This document shows, one piece after another, positions 1 through 7,692 of a stretch of 64,000 bases of DNA (position 1 is the stretch's first letter; every line of letters begins with the position of its first letter). The notes under the pieces were generated by a model. The model had not been told where the DNA came from. It made no database searches and saw only the letters and a program-made list of their open reading frames with translations. Both the position numbers and the translations under genes were made by a program. The DNA comes from Paenibacillus guangzhouensis (lineage in GTDB: Bacteria > Bacillota > Bacilli > Paenibacillales > Paenibacillaceae): NCBI RefSeq assembly GCF_009363075.1, contig NZ_CP045293.1, forward strand, positions 4,362,001 to 4,426,000, given 5' to 3'.

Positions 1-1018
1 TCCCTTCATCCGTCATCCAAGTTAATGTACGTTGTTCTGTACCTGTCAGATGACCAATGGTGAAGCCAAGGTCAACACTCTCGCCTTCCATAATAGCTAC
101 TTTGCGATCTTGTGGTCTTGATTCGCGCAGCGTAAAGTTATAATCCCCTGAGTATCTGAGAAGCACCGCATAATCTGGCGCATCGGAGATTTCCTTTGCA
201 TCTTGCAGCGTGACGTTCGCAGGAATATAGCCAGGTTCGATCATACCGAATGGTCCCAAATCTTTCGTTGGCTCAGCTGTTGTCTCCTTGCTCGGATCCG
301 TGGCTGGTTCTCCTTCCTGCGTAGCGGATCCAGTATCACCATTCTCCGTTACTTGGCCTGTCGTAGGCAGGACTTCGATATTCATGCCTGTAGTCATATT
401 ACGCTGCATCTCAAAGGAATCCTTCTCGAATTTCGCATTGAAATCGAACTGATCGAATTTCACCTCGACAACGACGTTCGAATTCGCATCGGTCACTTGG
501 ACTTGTTTTGGCGCATAGGTCTCTTTATTTAACCAAATCTTCTGGCGAACCAACGCACTCGTCTGGTAATTCGCTAGCACATCGAACACGTAAGATTCCT
601 TCTCGGAAGCGAATTGGCGCGCATTGTCTTGGAGTATGCTATGAACCAAGGTTTGGTAAAGATAGACCTGACCTTGCTTCTCCGGCCAATCGCTCTGGAA
701 GCGGAAGCTCTTGTTCAAGCTAGGCGTTAAGACGAACACGCCTTCATCGTTGCGCAGGACGATTTGGGTAATATCTTTCTTGGCATTTTTGAGCGCAATG
801 CGGTAGTACGATGGGTTCTGATACCAGACTTCAACCTGATATTCTTGCGGCTGCTGTCCCGTATGCAGTGTCATCGTACCTGATCCTTGATAACTCGATA
901 GTTTGCTGACCACATGATCCAAATCCTTGACAATCGCTGCTGCATCTTTTGTCCCACACCCTGATAGCAACAATGTTACGCACATCACTATGGCCGTTAT
1001 CCATGTGATCCGACGCAT
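1..1018 (-). CDS. YdcC/LolA-like lipoprotein, 3' end cut by the window
   Basis: The reading frame opens with an ATG at 1016-1018 behind AGAGGGGATG and stays open to base 1. The product starts with a lipoprotein signal (MRRITWITAIVMCVTLLLSGCG, lipobox LSGC, lipidated Cys about residue 21), followed by a beta-rich region (YQGSGTMTLHTG, EVWYQNPSYYRIAL, QIVLRNDEGVFVL) typical of LolA/LppX-fold lipoproteins such as B. subtilis YdcC. A Thr/Glu/Pro-rich linker near residues 215-240 precedes a second domain that runs off the window. A membrane-anchored outer-face lipoprotein is likely; in B. subtilis ydcC lies beside acpS and alr, so alr might follow to the left, which is not visible here. The molecular function is unknown. 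Confidence 0.8.
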   Translation of the reverse strand, partial: MRRITWITAIVMCVTLLLSGCGTKDAAAIVKDLDHVVSKLSSYQGSGTMTLHTGQQPQEYQVEVWYQNPSYYRIALKNAKKDITQIVLRNDEGVFVLTPSLNKSFRFQSDWPEKQGQVYLYQTLVHSILQDNARQFASEKESYVFDVLANYQTSALVRQKIWLNKETYAPKQVQVTDANSNVVVEVKFDQFDFNAKFEKDSFEMQRNMTTGMNIEVLPTTGQVTENGDTGSATQEGEPATDPSKETTAEPTKDLGPFGMIEPGYIPANVTLQDAKEISDAPDYAVLLRYSGDYNFTLRESRPQDRKVAIMEGESVDLGFTIGHLTGTEQRTLTWMTDEG

Positions 1019-1173
1019 GAAATCATCCCCTCTGCAAAATTGTTAATTCATTGATACATGTCTATGAGGGATCTTGGCCAATTATGCAGACTAGCATGAC
1101 AAGCGTGACAACCTCTTTCGTCAGCTTGTCCGAGGTGGAGGTGGGGCGATGAGGAGCGCACTGGCGGGCTGAA

Positions 1174-1554
1174 TAACTGCATATTTGCAGTTATTTTCGG
1201 GCTTGGCAACGCCTCGCGGGCCGATTAACTGCTTTTTTGCAGCTAATTTCGAGCTTAGAGGCGCCTAGCGAGCTGATTAACTGCTTTTTTGCAGTTATTT
1301 CGGGCTTAGCGGCGCCTGACGGGCCGATTAACTGCTTTTTTGCAGTTATTTCGGACTTAGCAACGCCTGGCGGGCCGATTAACTGCTTTTTGCAGTTAAT
1401 TTCGAGCTTAGCGGCGCCTAGCGGGCTGATTAACTGCTTTTTTGCAGTTATTTTCGGGCTTGGCAACGCCTGGCGGGCCGATTAACTGCTTTTTTGCAGT
1501 TATTTTCGAGCTTAGCGGCGCCTAGCAAGCTGATTAACTGCTTTTTTGCAGTTA
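1174..1554. repeat. Palindrome array A, 8 units, 51-52 bp period
   Basis: Eight copies of the palindrome TAACTGC-(T)5-6-GCAGTTA start at 1174, 1226, 1278, 1329, 1380, 1431, 1483 and 1535. Copy 1 has ATATTT as loop, copy 2 a C in the right arm, copy 5 a 5-T loop. The approximately 31-bp links between palindromes are themselves related (TTCGGGCTTAGC then GGCGCC then TGGCGGGCCGAT), and tend to alternate between a GGCAACGCC and a GCGGCGCC version, which suggests growth by duplication of pairs of units. The array stops 10 bp from the stop codon of the nuclease gene. Palindromic arms would form a 7-bp hairpin with a T loop. Open frames through the array are a by-product of the near 3n period. Confidence 0.93.
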
Positions 1555-1563
1555 TTTTCCCCC

Positions 1564-2241
1564 TCACCAAATGATCTCGCCCATCGGCTTTCCAGTCAGG
1601 GTATATTTCGTTACTCGAATTCCACTTTCACTCCGAATCGGATTCAGATAACCTTTTGCAGACAACGCTAGCAGCACACGAACCGAAGTACGATGACACA
1701 CATCCAAATGCGATTCAACATCCTTTGGTCGTAGGGGCCGCGCCAATTGATGCGCAAGGCGGATGACTTCACGTTCATTTCGTGTTGCCACAACATTTGA
1801 TCTTTCGACGTGATACCGACTCAAAATCATTTTTAGCAGCGTAATGCATAACTCTGGCCGATCCGCCACATCATCATAAGCAAATGAAATAACGCGATAC
1901 CCCATCGCTTGCAGGAATGTCTCGCGATTGAGCTCCTGACAATAGCGCGTGCGATCCATATCACGAACATGTGGGCCAAATCCCTTGATCTCGATGATCA
2001 CTTTGAGCTCACCCGTAATCCATGCAAAGTCTGCGAAATACGACCGGCCTCTCCAATCCATTACTTCATATTCCGGATGAAGCTGCTCTAGATTCCCTAC
2101 TACAGGCCACCATACTTGACGCAGAAAAAGCTCCTCACCGTGCTGATGTCCGCGTTCTAAGCGCACTTTTCGCTCACCAGATCTACTTTTCACATGGGAA
2201 GCAAGCCACATCTCATGTGCTTTTTCATATTCCAATGCCAT
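1564..2241 (-). CDS. PD-(D/E)XK (DUF559-like) nuclease with C-terminal winged helix
   Basis: A 225-residue protein starting at MALEYEKAH behind GGAGATGG; the frame is open upstream to 2415, but that stretch contains a promoter and a hairpin, so the shorter start is chosen. Residues about 70-140 carry a restriction-endonuclease-fold signature: an Asp in YFADFAW, then VIIEIKGFG (the E-x-K pair), followed by a conserved helix and the VISFAYDD strand. The last 75 residues (EREVIRLAHQLARPLRPKDVESHL, then HRTSVRVLLALSAKGYLNPI) look like a winged helix-turn-helix. Cytoplasmic DNA-acting protein by inference; the substrate is unknown. It is enclosed by palindrome arrays on both sides, with its stop codon 10 bp from array A and its promoter about 50 bp from array B. 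Confidence 0.75.
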   Translation of the reverse strand: MALEYEKAHEMWLASHVKSRSGERKVRLERGHQHGEELFLRQVWWPVVGNLEQLHPEYEVMDWRGRSYFADFAWITGELKVIIEIKGFGPHVRDMDRTRYCQELNRETFLQAMGYRVISFAYDDVADRPELCITLLKMILSRYHVERSNVVATRNEREVIRLAHQLARPLRPKDVESHLDVCHRTSVRVLLALSAKGYLNPIRSESGIRVTKYTLTGKPMGEIIW

Positions 2242-2265
2242 GCCACCATCTCCATTCGTTACACA

Positions 2266-2310
2266 ACAAAAAAACGCCCCTGTCCTTATCCAACGATAAG
2301 CAGAGACGTT
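2266..2310 (-). terminator. Intrinsic terminator in the leader of the nuclease gene
   Basis: On the minus strand a long hairpin (AACGTCTCTG / CAGGGGCGTT with an inner CTTATC / GATAAG stem) is followed by seven U. It lies after the promoter at 2341-2369 and before the nuclease start at 2241, so it would act as an attenuator. A near-copy of the same hairpin lies at 2996-3031, after the gbsR-like gene. Confidence 0.7.
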
Positions 2311-2340
2311 CTTCGTCATGTGAAATATTCCATTTCTCCC

Positions 2341-2369
2341 ATCATACCCGCTTGAGTGCACAATTTCAA
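2341..2369 (-). promoter_or_regulatory. Sigma-A-type promoter for the nuclease gene
   Basis: On the minus strand TTGAAA (2364-2369), 17-bp spacer, TATGAT (2341-2346). The predicted start near 2334 gives a leader of about 90 nt containing the hairpin at 2266-2310. Inferred from sequence only. Confidence 0.6.
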
Positions 2370-2415
2370 CGCTTACCGTGCTGATGTCTCGGATATTCAT
2401 ATGGTTGGCGGACAT

Positions 2416-2946
2416 TAACTGCCTTTTTGCAGTTATTTCGGCTGGTACGCAGTCTATCGAGCCAATTAACTGCTTTTTTGCAGTTATTTCAGCTGATACG
2501 CAACCTTTCGTGCCATTTAACTGCTTTTTTGCAGTTATTTCGGCGATAACGCAACCTTTCGTGCCATTTAACTGCTTTTTTGCAGTTATTTCGGCCGATA
2601 CGCAGCCTTTCGTGCCAATTAACTGCTTTTTTGCAGTTATTTCAGCTGATACGCAACCTTTCGTGCCATTTAACTGCTTTTTTGCAGTTATTTCGGCCGA
2701 TAACGCAATCTAGCGAGTCAATTAACTGCTTTTTTGCAGTTATTTCGGCGATAACGCAACCTTTCGTGCCAATTAACTGCTTTTTTGCAGTTATTTCGGC
2801 TGATACGCAGTCTATCGAGCCATTTAACTGCCTTTTTGCAGTTATTTCGGCTGATACGCAGCCTTTTGAGCCATTTAACTGCCTTTTTGCAGTTAGTTCG
2901 GCCGGTACGCTGTCTATCGAGCCAAATAACTGCTTTTTTGCAGTTA
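2416..2946. repeat. Palindrome array B, 11 units, 51 bp period
   Basis: Eleven copies of TAACTGC-TTTTTT-GCAGTTA (first T of the loop is C in copies 1, 9 and 10) start at 2416, 2467, 2518, 2569, 2620, 2671, 2723, 2774, 2825, 2876 and 2927. The palindrome is the same as in array A but the links differ: CGGCTGATACGCAACC followed by TTTCGTGCCATT. After the last copy the link changes to the array-A type (GGGCTTAGCGGCGCC), so both arrays descend from one array or recombined. The 51-bp period gives a continuous frame with a 17-residue repeat, which is not considered coding. Confidence 0.93.
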
Positions 2947-2995
2947 TTTCGGGCTTAGCGGCGCCTGACGGGCCGATTATCGACAGCCAATCCAA

Positions 2996-3031
2996 AGCAA
3001 AACGCCCCTGCCCTTATCGAGCAGAGACGTT
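2996..3031 (-). terminator. Terminator after the gbsR-like gene
   Basis: Minus-strand hairpin AACGTCTCTG / CAGGGGCGTT followed by TTTTGCTTT, 45 bp after the stop codon of the regulator gene at 3076. It is a close copy of the hairpin at 2266-2310. Confidence 0.6.
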
Positions 3032-3075
3032 CCTCAGCAGTCGCTATTCCTTTTTCCAATCAGTGGTCCCACCCG

Positions 3076-3627
3076 CTACTCCTTCGGCACCAACTTATAG
3101 ATATCGCCATTCTCCAAGCAGTCAATCAATCGATTGAGCCAGGAATAGTACCGGACCGCCTCTTCCATCTTGCGCTTGTCCACTTCAAGTACGCCGTGAA
3201 TGGCCGTATCCTCGGGAATCTCCCGCATCATCCGGCTGATCTCTTCAATCGAACGCCGAATGATCTGGATATTCGTCTCCACCGCTTTTCGCCACTCGAT
3301 GGCAAAATAGTCGGTAAACGTCTGATACCAATCATACTCCACCTCATAGAGGTCTTTGCGGGAGCCCTTCTCCCATACTTTGTTCACCATATTCAAATCA
3401 AGCAGCGTACGCATGCTGGTACTCATGCTTGTTTTACTCATACTCATTTCTCGGCCCATCTCATCGAGGGTCATCGGCTTGTCCGCGAAAAAAAGCAGCC
3501 CGTACAAATGCCCGGTAGATAACGTAACCCCGTATAAATCCATATTGCGCCCGATCGCCTCAATGACACGCTTGCGTACCCGAAGCACCGCGTTCTGTTC
3601 CTCTTGACTTAACTGGTCCAAGCTCAT
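3076..3627 (-). CDS. GbsR/OpcR-type MarR-family regulator of osmoprotectant uptake
   Basis: A 183-residue protein behind AGGAGGTTACAAGCA. Residues 40-95 form the winged helix (LYGLLFFADKPMTLDEMGREMSMSKTSMSTSMRTLLDLNMVNKVW), very like the GbsR/OpcR subgroup of MarR proteins that repress glycine-betaine synthesis or uptake genes in Bacillus. The long C-terminal helices (ETNIQIIRRSIEEISRMMREI) would form the dimer. It is transcribed divergently from opuA genes 360 bp away, and a palindrome lies between them, so it probably represses the opuA operon and perhaps itself. Choline or betaine as ligand is inferred from the family. No gbsAB genes are nearby. Confidence 0.87.
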   Translation of the reverse strand: MSLDQLSQEEQNAVLRVRKRVIEAIGRNMDLYGVTLSTGHLYGLLFFADKPMTLDEMGREMSMSKTSMSTSMRTLLDLNMVNKVWEKGSRKDLYEVEYDWYQTFTDYFAIEWRKAVETNIQIIRRSIEEISRMMREIPEDTAIHGVLEVDKRKMEEAVRYYSWLNRLIDCLENGDIYKLVPKE

Positions 3628-3860
3628 TGCTTGTAACCTCCTATTCTCAATCCATCATAAAGCAGGCGCTGCACGCCCTCCTGCAATGACCTTGCTACAT
3701 TATTATGAATGATATTGGTAATTATAGTTATACCGTACCGTTTGGGATTTATGCCAAGCGGCGGATCATTGTCTATTTTAAGGAATGGGAAATTAAATGT
3801 AAAGGACTGCAATAACGCGTGAGATCCAGAAAAATCAGGGAAAATTGAGCGAATTTACTT

Positions 3861-3880
3861 TGTACAGTTTTTTCTGTACA
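3861..3880. promoter_or_regulatory. Candidate operator of the GbsR-like regulator
   Basis: Perfect palindrome TGTACAG-TTTTTT-CTGTACA between the divergent regulator and opuA genes, 24 bp upstream of the putative opuA -35 box. A GbsR/OpcR dimer could bind here; this role is inferred from position and symmetry. Confidence 0.5.
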
Positions 3881-3903
3881 TACCAAACATACAGAATTAA
3901 TGG

Positions 3904-3933
3904 TTGAAAAAATGTGACTTTCTCTGTTACAAT
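3904..3933 (+). promoter_or_regulatory. Putative sigma-A promoter of opuA
   Basis: TTGAAA (3904-3909), 18-bp spacer, TACAAT (3928-3933), giving a leader of about 50 nt before the start codon at 3991. The rest of 3628-3990 shows no gene. Confidence 0.55.
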
Positions 3934-3990
3934 GGGTAGCACATTCAGCACGCAACCGAAACAACCTATCAACTTAAAGGGGTGAATCGT

Positions 3991-5193
3991 ATGGCTATAT
4001 TGGAAATAAAAGATGTGATTAAACTGTTCGGACCCAATCAAGAGCAAGGCGTTGCTCTTCTGAAGCAAGGCTATTCCAAGCAGCAGCTTGCCAAAGAAAA
4101 ACAGATTACCGTCGGTGTCAATCGCGTCAATCTCGATATTCAGCAAGGTGAAATTTTCGTTATCATGGGGCTCTCCGGCAGCGGGAAATCAACACTCGTA
4201 CGAATGTTCAATCGTCTCATTGAGCCGACATCCGGTCAGATTCTCGTGCATGGGCAAGACATCATGAAAATGAATAAAGAACAACTCCGTCATGTTCGCC
4301 GGAAAACGATCAGTATGGTGTTCCAGAAATTCGCGCTCTTCCCGCATCGCTCGGTCATCGAGAATGTGGAATACGGTCTCGAAATTCAGAAGGTCGACAA
4401 AAAGACGCGCCGAGAAAAAGCTCTGCAATCTCTAGAGCTCGTCGGTCTAAAAGGCTGGGGCGATAAAAAGCCAGATGAACTCAGCGGCGGGATGCAGCAA
4501 CGTGTCGGGCTCGCTCGAGCGCTCGCCAATGATCCTGAAGTTCTACTCATGGACGAAGCCTTCAGTGCGCTGGATCCGCTCATTCGGCGCGATATGCAGG
4601 ATGAACTGCTGGAGCTGCAGCTTCGCATGAAGAAGACAATCATCTTCATTACCCATGACCTCGATGAGGCACTACGTATCGGGGATCGCATTGCGCTCAT
4701 GAGGGAAGGTTCGGTCGTTCAGGTCGGCACGCCAGAGGAAATTCTGATGCAGCCGGCAAACCAGTTCGTTGAACGCTTCGTGGAAGACGTCGACTTATCC
4801 AAAGTCTTAACGGCATCCCACGTCATGCGTCGTCCGGAGACGATTACGCTTGATCGCGGTCCAAGGACTGCACTGCAACTCATGCGCGAACGCGGTATTT
4901 CGAACCTCTTCGTCATCGACCGTTCGAAGCATTTACTTGGCGTCATTACGGCCGAAGATGCATCCAATGCATACAAAAACAATCACTCGCTGCAAGATAT
5001 CCTGATCACCGACGGGCCAAAGGTTACACCTGAACGCCTTATTGGTGAACTATTCGAAATTACCAGCTCCGCAAAGGTGCCGCTAGCCGTCGTAGACAAC
5101 GATAACCGACTGCTCGGCGTCATTGTCCGTGGAGCGCTCCTCGGGGCGTTAGCCGGCGAGATCGACTTCAAGGAGGTGACCGATCATGCCTAG
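3991..5193 (+). CDS. opuAA: Glycine betaine/proline ABC transporter ATPase OpuAA
   Basis: A 400-residue ATPase that powers uptake of glycine betaine or proline betaine during osmotic stress. Walker A GLSGSGKST is near residue 59, the signature LSGGMQQRVGLARAL near 165 and Walker B VLLMDEAFSALD near 186, with the H-loop in FITHDLDEAL. The last 120 residues hold two CBS repeats (VMRRPETITLDRGPRTAL, FVIDRSKHLLGVI, LAVVDNDNRLLGVI), which in OpuA transporters sense ionic strength. ATG at 3991 is chosen because AAAGGGG lies 8 bp upstream; a GTG three codons earlier falls in the ribosome site. It overlaps opuAB by 8 bp. Confidence 0.95.
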   Translation: MAILEIKDVIKLFGPNQEQGVALLKQGYSKQQLAKEKQITVGVNRVNLDIQQGEIFVIMGLSGSGKSTLVRMFNRLIEPTSGQILVHGQDIMKMNKEQLRHVRRKTISMVFQKFALFPHRSVIENVEYGLEIQKVDKKTRREKALQSLELVGLKGWGDKKPDELSGGMQQRVGLARALANDPEVLLMDEAFSALDPLIRRDMQDELLELQLRMKKTIIFITHDLDEALRIGDRIALMREGSVVQVGTPEEILMQPANQFVERFVEDVDLSKVLTASHVMRRPETITLDRGPRTALQLMRERGISNLFVIDRSKHLLGVITAEDASNAYKNNHSLQDILITDGPKVTPERLIGELFEITSSAKVPLAVVDNDNRLLGVIVRGALLGALAGEIDFKEVTDHA

Positions 5194-6013
5194 AATTCCC
5201 GTGGCCGAGTGGGTTCAGAGCCTTGTGGAGTGGATGAGCGACCATCTCTCCGTTCTATTCGATGCGATCTCGCTCATTATCGCGACGGTCGTCGATTTTA
5301 TCGCCTGGTTGTTCCTACTTCCGCATCCGATTATCTTCATTATTATTCTCGGCGTCATCGCCTATTGGGCTGGCCGCATTCCGCTTGCACTATTCTCCAT
5401 GATCGGGTTCTTGTTGATCTACAACCTCGACTATTGGACACAGACGATGGACAGTCTCGCTCTTGTTATTACTTCCGGGCTCATCTCCATTGTGCTTGGA
5501 GTACCGATTGGCATTCTAACCGCCTATAATCGGACGGCATCCCGCATTATCATACCGATTCTGGATTTCATGCAGACGATGCCTGCCTTTGTATATTTGC
5601 TGCCCGCGGTTACCTTCTTCAGCTTAGGCGTCGTGCCTGGGGTTATTGCGTCTGTGATTTTCTCGATCCCGCCGACGATTCGGTTAACCCAGCTAGGCAT
5701 CAAACAAGTGCCGGAGGAATTGGTCGAAGCTTCGAATGCATTCGGATCGACGGCCTTCCAGAAGTTATTCAAGGTGCAATTGCCTCTTGCGATGCCAACG
5801 CTGATGGCCGGTGTGAACCAGACCATCATGCTCTCGCTGTCCATGGTCGTTATCGCTTCTATGATCGGGGCGCAAGGCATCGGAGCCGAAGTCTACCGCG
5901 CTGTGACGCAGCTCCAGATTGGTAAAGGCTTCGAGGCGGGTCTTGTCGTTGTTATTCTAGCGATTGTGCTCGACCGTCTGAGTCAAAATATATTCAAGAC
6001 GAAGAAGAGATAA
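5186..6013 (+). CDS. opuAB: Glycine betaine ABC transporter permease OpuAB
   Basis: A 275-residue integral membrane protein of the ProW/OpuAB family, length as in B. subtilis. Several hydrophobic segments are clear (FIAWLFLLPHPIIFIIILGVIAYW and others) and the ABC-permease EAA loop is at about residue 180 (EELVEASNAFGSTAFQKLFKVQLPLA). The start codon lies inside the 3' end of opuAA behind AAGGAGGTGACC, so translation is coupled. It forms the channel with OpuAA on the cytoplasmic side and OpuAC as the external binding lipoprotein. Confidence 0.95.
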   Translation: MPRIPVAEWVQSLVEWMSDHLSVLFDAISLIIATVVDFIAWLFLLPHPIIFIIILGVIAYWAGRIPLALFSMIGFLLIYNLDYWTQTMDSLALVITSGLISIVLGVPIGILTAYNRTASRIIIPILDFMQTMPAFVYLLPAVTFFSLGVVPGVIASVIFSIPPTIRLTQLGIKQVPEELVEASNAFGSTAFQKLFKVQLPLAMPTLMAGVNQTIMLSLSMVVIASMIGAQGIGAEVYRAVTQLQIGKGFEAGLVVVILAIVLDRLSQNIFKTKKR

Positions 6014-6045
6014 CAGCTTCCTATTCGTGAAAGGAGTGAACAGAC

Positions 6046-6978
6046 ATGCGCAATGTAAAAACGATCCAGGTTGTTCTGGTTAGTCTCCTCATGATCTCGC
6101 TGCTATCGGGTTGTCTTAATCCGGATCGCCGAACATTAGGGGAGACCATTCCCAAAAGCAATAAAACAACTTCAGATGAATCTGTAGGCGCACAGACCAA
6201 CTACCAGATTATCGGGATTGATCCGGGTGCCGGGATTATGAAGGCAGCACATAAAGCCTTGCAGGACTACCAATTGTCGGATTGGACCCTCGTAGAAGGT
6301 TCCGGTGCAGCCATGACAGCTACACTCGATAAAGCGATTAAACAGCAGAGCCCGATTATTATTACGGGGTGGACACCCCACTGGATGTTCTCGAAATACG
6401 AGCTCAAGTATTTAGAAGATCCGAAAAAATCGTTCGGCGACGCGGAAGAGATCCATACGATTGCCCGCAAAGGACTGAAGAAGGATCATCCGGTCGCCTA
6501 TACCTTCCTGGATCGGTTCGAGTGGACACCGGAAGAGATGGGTCAGATCATGACGTCGATTCAAGAAGGCATCTCCCCAGCGGAGGCGGCGAAGACATGG
6601 GCTGAAGCCAATCCAGAGCGCATTAAGCCATGGATCGAAGGCCTGACGCCAGTCAAAGGCGACACGATTAAGATCGGATACGTTGCTTGGGATTCGGAAA
6701 TCGCCAGCACGAATCTGCTCAAATATGTACTTGAATCCAAGCTTGGATACAAGGTCAACGCGCTGCAAGTCGAAGCTGGGCCGATGTTCACAGGGGTTGC
6801 GAACGGCGATGTCGATGTCTCGGCTGCGGCATGGCTGCCGCTAACCCATGCGGATTATTGGGCGAAGTATAAAGACAAACTAGATGATCTTGGGCCGAAT
6901 ATGTCCGGCGTGAAAACGGGATTAGTCGTGCCGGCGTATATGAACGTTAATTCTATTGAAGATCTGCGTGCTTCGTAA
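6046..6978 (+). CDS. opuAC: Glycine betaine-binding lipoprotein OpuAC
   Basis: A 310-residue extracytoplasmic substrate-binding protein with a lipoprotein signal (MRNVKTIQVVLVSLLMISLLSGC, lipidated Cys near residue 23). The mature part is a ProX/OpuAC fold with Trp residues at expected ligand-cage positions (IITGWTPHWMFSKYELKYLEDPK; IGYVAWDSEIAST; SAAAWLPLTHADYWAKY). It is last in the opuAA-opuAB-opuAC operon, 32 bp after opuAB with its own ribosome site GAAAGGAGTG. It delivers glycine betaine or proline betaine to the permease. No clear terminator follows it; only a short ATCTTA/TAAGAT hairpin lies after the stop. Confidence 0.94.
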   Translation: MRNVKTIQVVLVSLLMISLLSGCLNPDRRTLGETIPKSNKTTSDESVGAQTNYQIIGIDPGAGIMKAAHKALQDYQLSDWTLVEGSGAAMTATLDKAIKQQSPIIITGWTPHWMFSKYELKYLEDPKKSFGDAEEIHTIARKGLKKDHPVAYTFLDRFEWTPEEMGQIMTSIQEGISPAEAAKTWAEANPERIKPWIEGLTPVKGDTIKIGYVAWDSEIASTNLLKYVLESKLGYKVNALQVEAGPMFTGVANGDVDVSAAAWLPLTHADYWAKYKDKLDDLGPNMSGVKTGLVVPAYMNVNSIEDLRAS

Positions 6979-7119
6979 AATCTTAATAAGATAGGCCTTT
7001 CACATGTGCCAAGATCAGTCAAGCAACATAAGATAATCTTAGCCGATCGGTATGGACGTAAGAACTTCTATTCATGTACATCCAAAGATGATCAACCCCG
7101 TATTGTGGAAAAAATATGG

Positions 7120-7148
7120 TTGACACATCATCCAGTAAAGAGTATCAT
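7120..7148 (+). promoter_or_regulatory. Promoter of the mgtA leader
   Basis: TTGACA (7120-7125), 17-bp spacer, TATCAT (7143-7148). Predicted start near 7155, just before the M-box, giving a leader of about 540 nt. Confidence 0.75.
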
Positions 7149-7167
7149 TCGGTTGTAAATTCAAATG

Positions 7168-7382
7168 TCCTCGTTAGGTGAGGCTCCTATACAAATACAG
7201 GCCACTGCCCGGAAACATCGAAAGATGCCAATGGGTAGAACAGGGATTGCCGGATTAAGGCTTTTCATAAGGTGGCTAAGAGAACTTTCCGTTTTCTTTA
7301 CGTTGTATAGTGCCAAAACTCGACTAGGGGGAACGGATGTTTATTTGTGCGTCCTTAAACCCTCTAGTCATACTAGAGGGTT
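7168..7382 (+). ncRNA. M-box (ykoK) Mg2+ riboswitch with terminator
   Basis: The aptamer (about 7168-7332) shows the highly conserved M-box core: CGTTAGGTGAGGCTCCTATA, CACTGCCC, AACATCGAAAGATGCC and AATGGGT, closing with GTGCCAAAACTCGACTAGG. It is followed by a terminator hairpin AACCCTCTAGT / ACTAGAGGGTT (7358-7382) and ATTTTA. The 3' strand of the closing stem, GACTAGGGGG (7322-7331), is complementary at 9 of 10 positions to CCCTCTAGTC (7360-7369), the left arm of the terminator, so Mg2+-bound and free states are mutually exclusive: high Mg2+ keeps the closing stem and allows termination, low Mg2+ frees the strand for an antiterminator. Controls mgtA. Confidence 0.95.
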
Positions 7383-7609
7383 ATTTTATGTTCATTCGAA
7401 ACTAGGGGGGAACTTTCACATGGACGGTAGTCCGAGTAGTAGTCATTACACGAATCAAAATCCTCGTACTTTGAGGGAGAACGATGTTCTCTTCACTCAC
7501 AACTGCACACCATGCGCTATTCGTTCCCGGCGTTGCCTATTATTCAGGCAGGTCTATTTCGTTATGTGTATGCAAGCAGTGAGCGAATAAACGTCACGCT
7601 TATTAGGCG

Positions 7610-7639
7610 GCTCTCCCTCATCCCGGGGAGAGCTTTTTT
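7610..7639 (+). terminator. Second terminator in the mgtA leader
   Basis: GCTCTCCC / GGGAGAGC hairpin followed by six T, 54 bp before the mgtA start. A second copy of the switch strand, ACTAGGGGGG (7401-7410), lies between the two terminators. Confidence 0.85.
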
Positions 7640-7692
7640 AATGCCGATGTATCGCCATCAATGCGGCGGTGCAACTTTTGGAGGGATGAACC

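Noticed and set aside
1174-2946. CRISPR-like arrays (20-bp repeats with about 31-bp spacers)
   Set aside because: The 'spacers' are near-copies of one another, repeats are simple palindromes and no cas gene is near; this is a tandem repeat, not CRISPR.
2378-3137. Long open frames across array B encoding a 17-residue repeat
   Set aside because: They follow from the 51-bp period with no stop in one frame; no start context, and the same DNA reads openly in several frames on both strands.
7165-7590. A 141-residue open frame upstream of mgtA
   Set aside because: It lies exactly over the M-box aptamer and its terminator; conserved RNA motifs explain it and there is no ribosome site.
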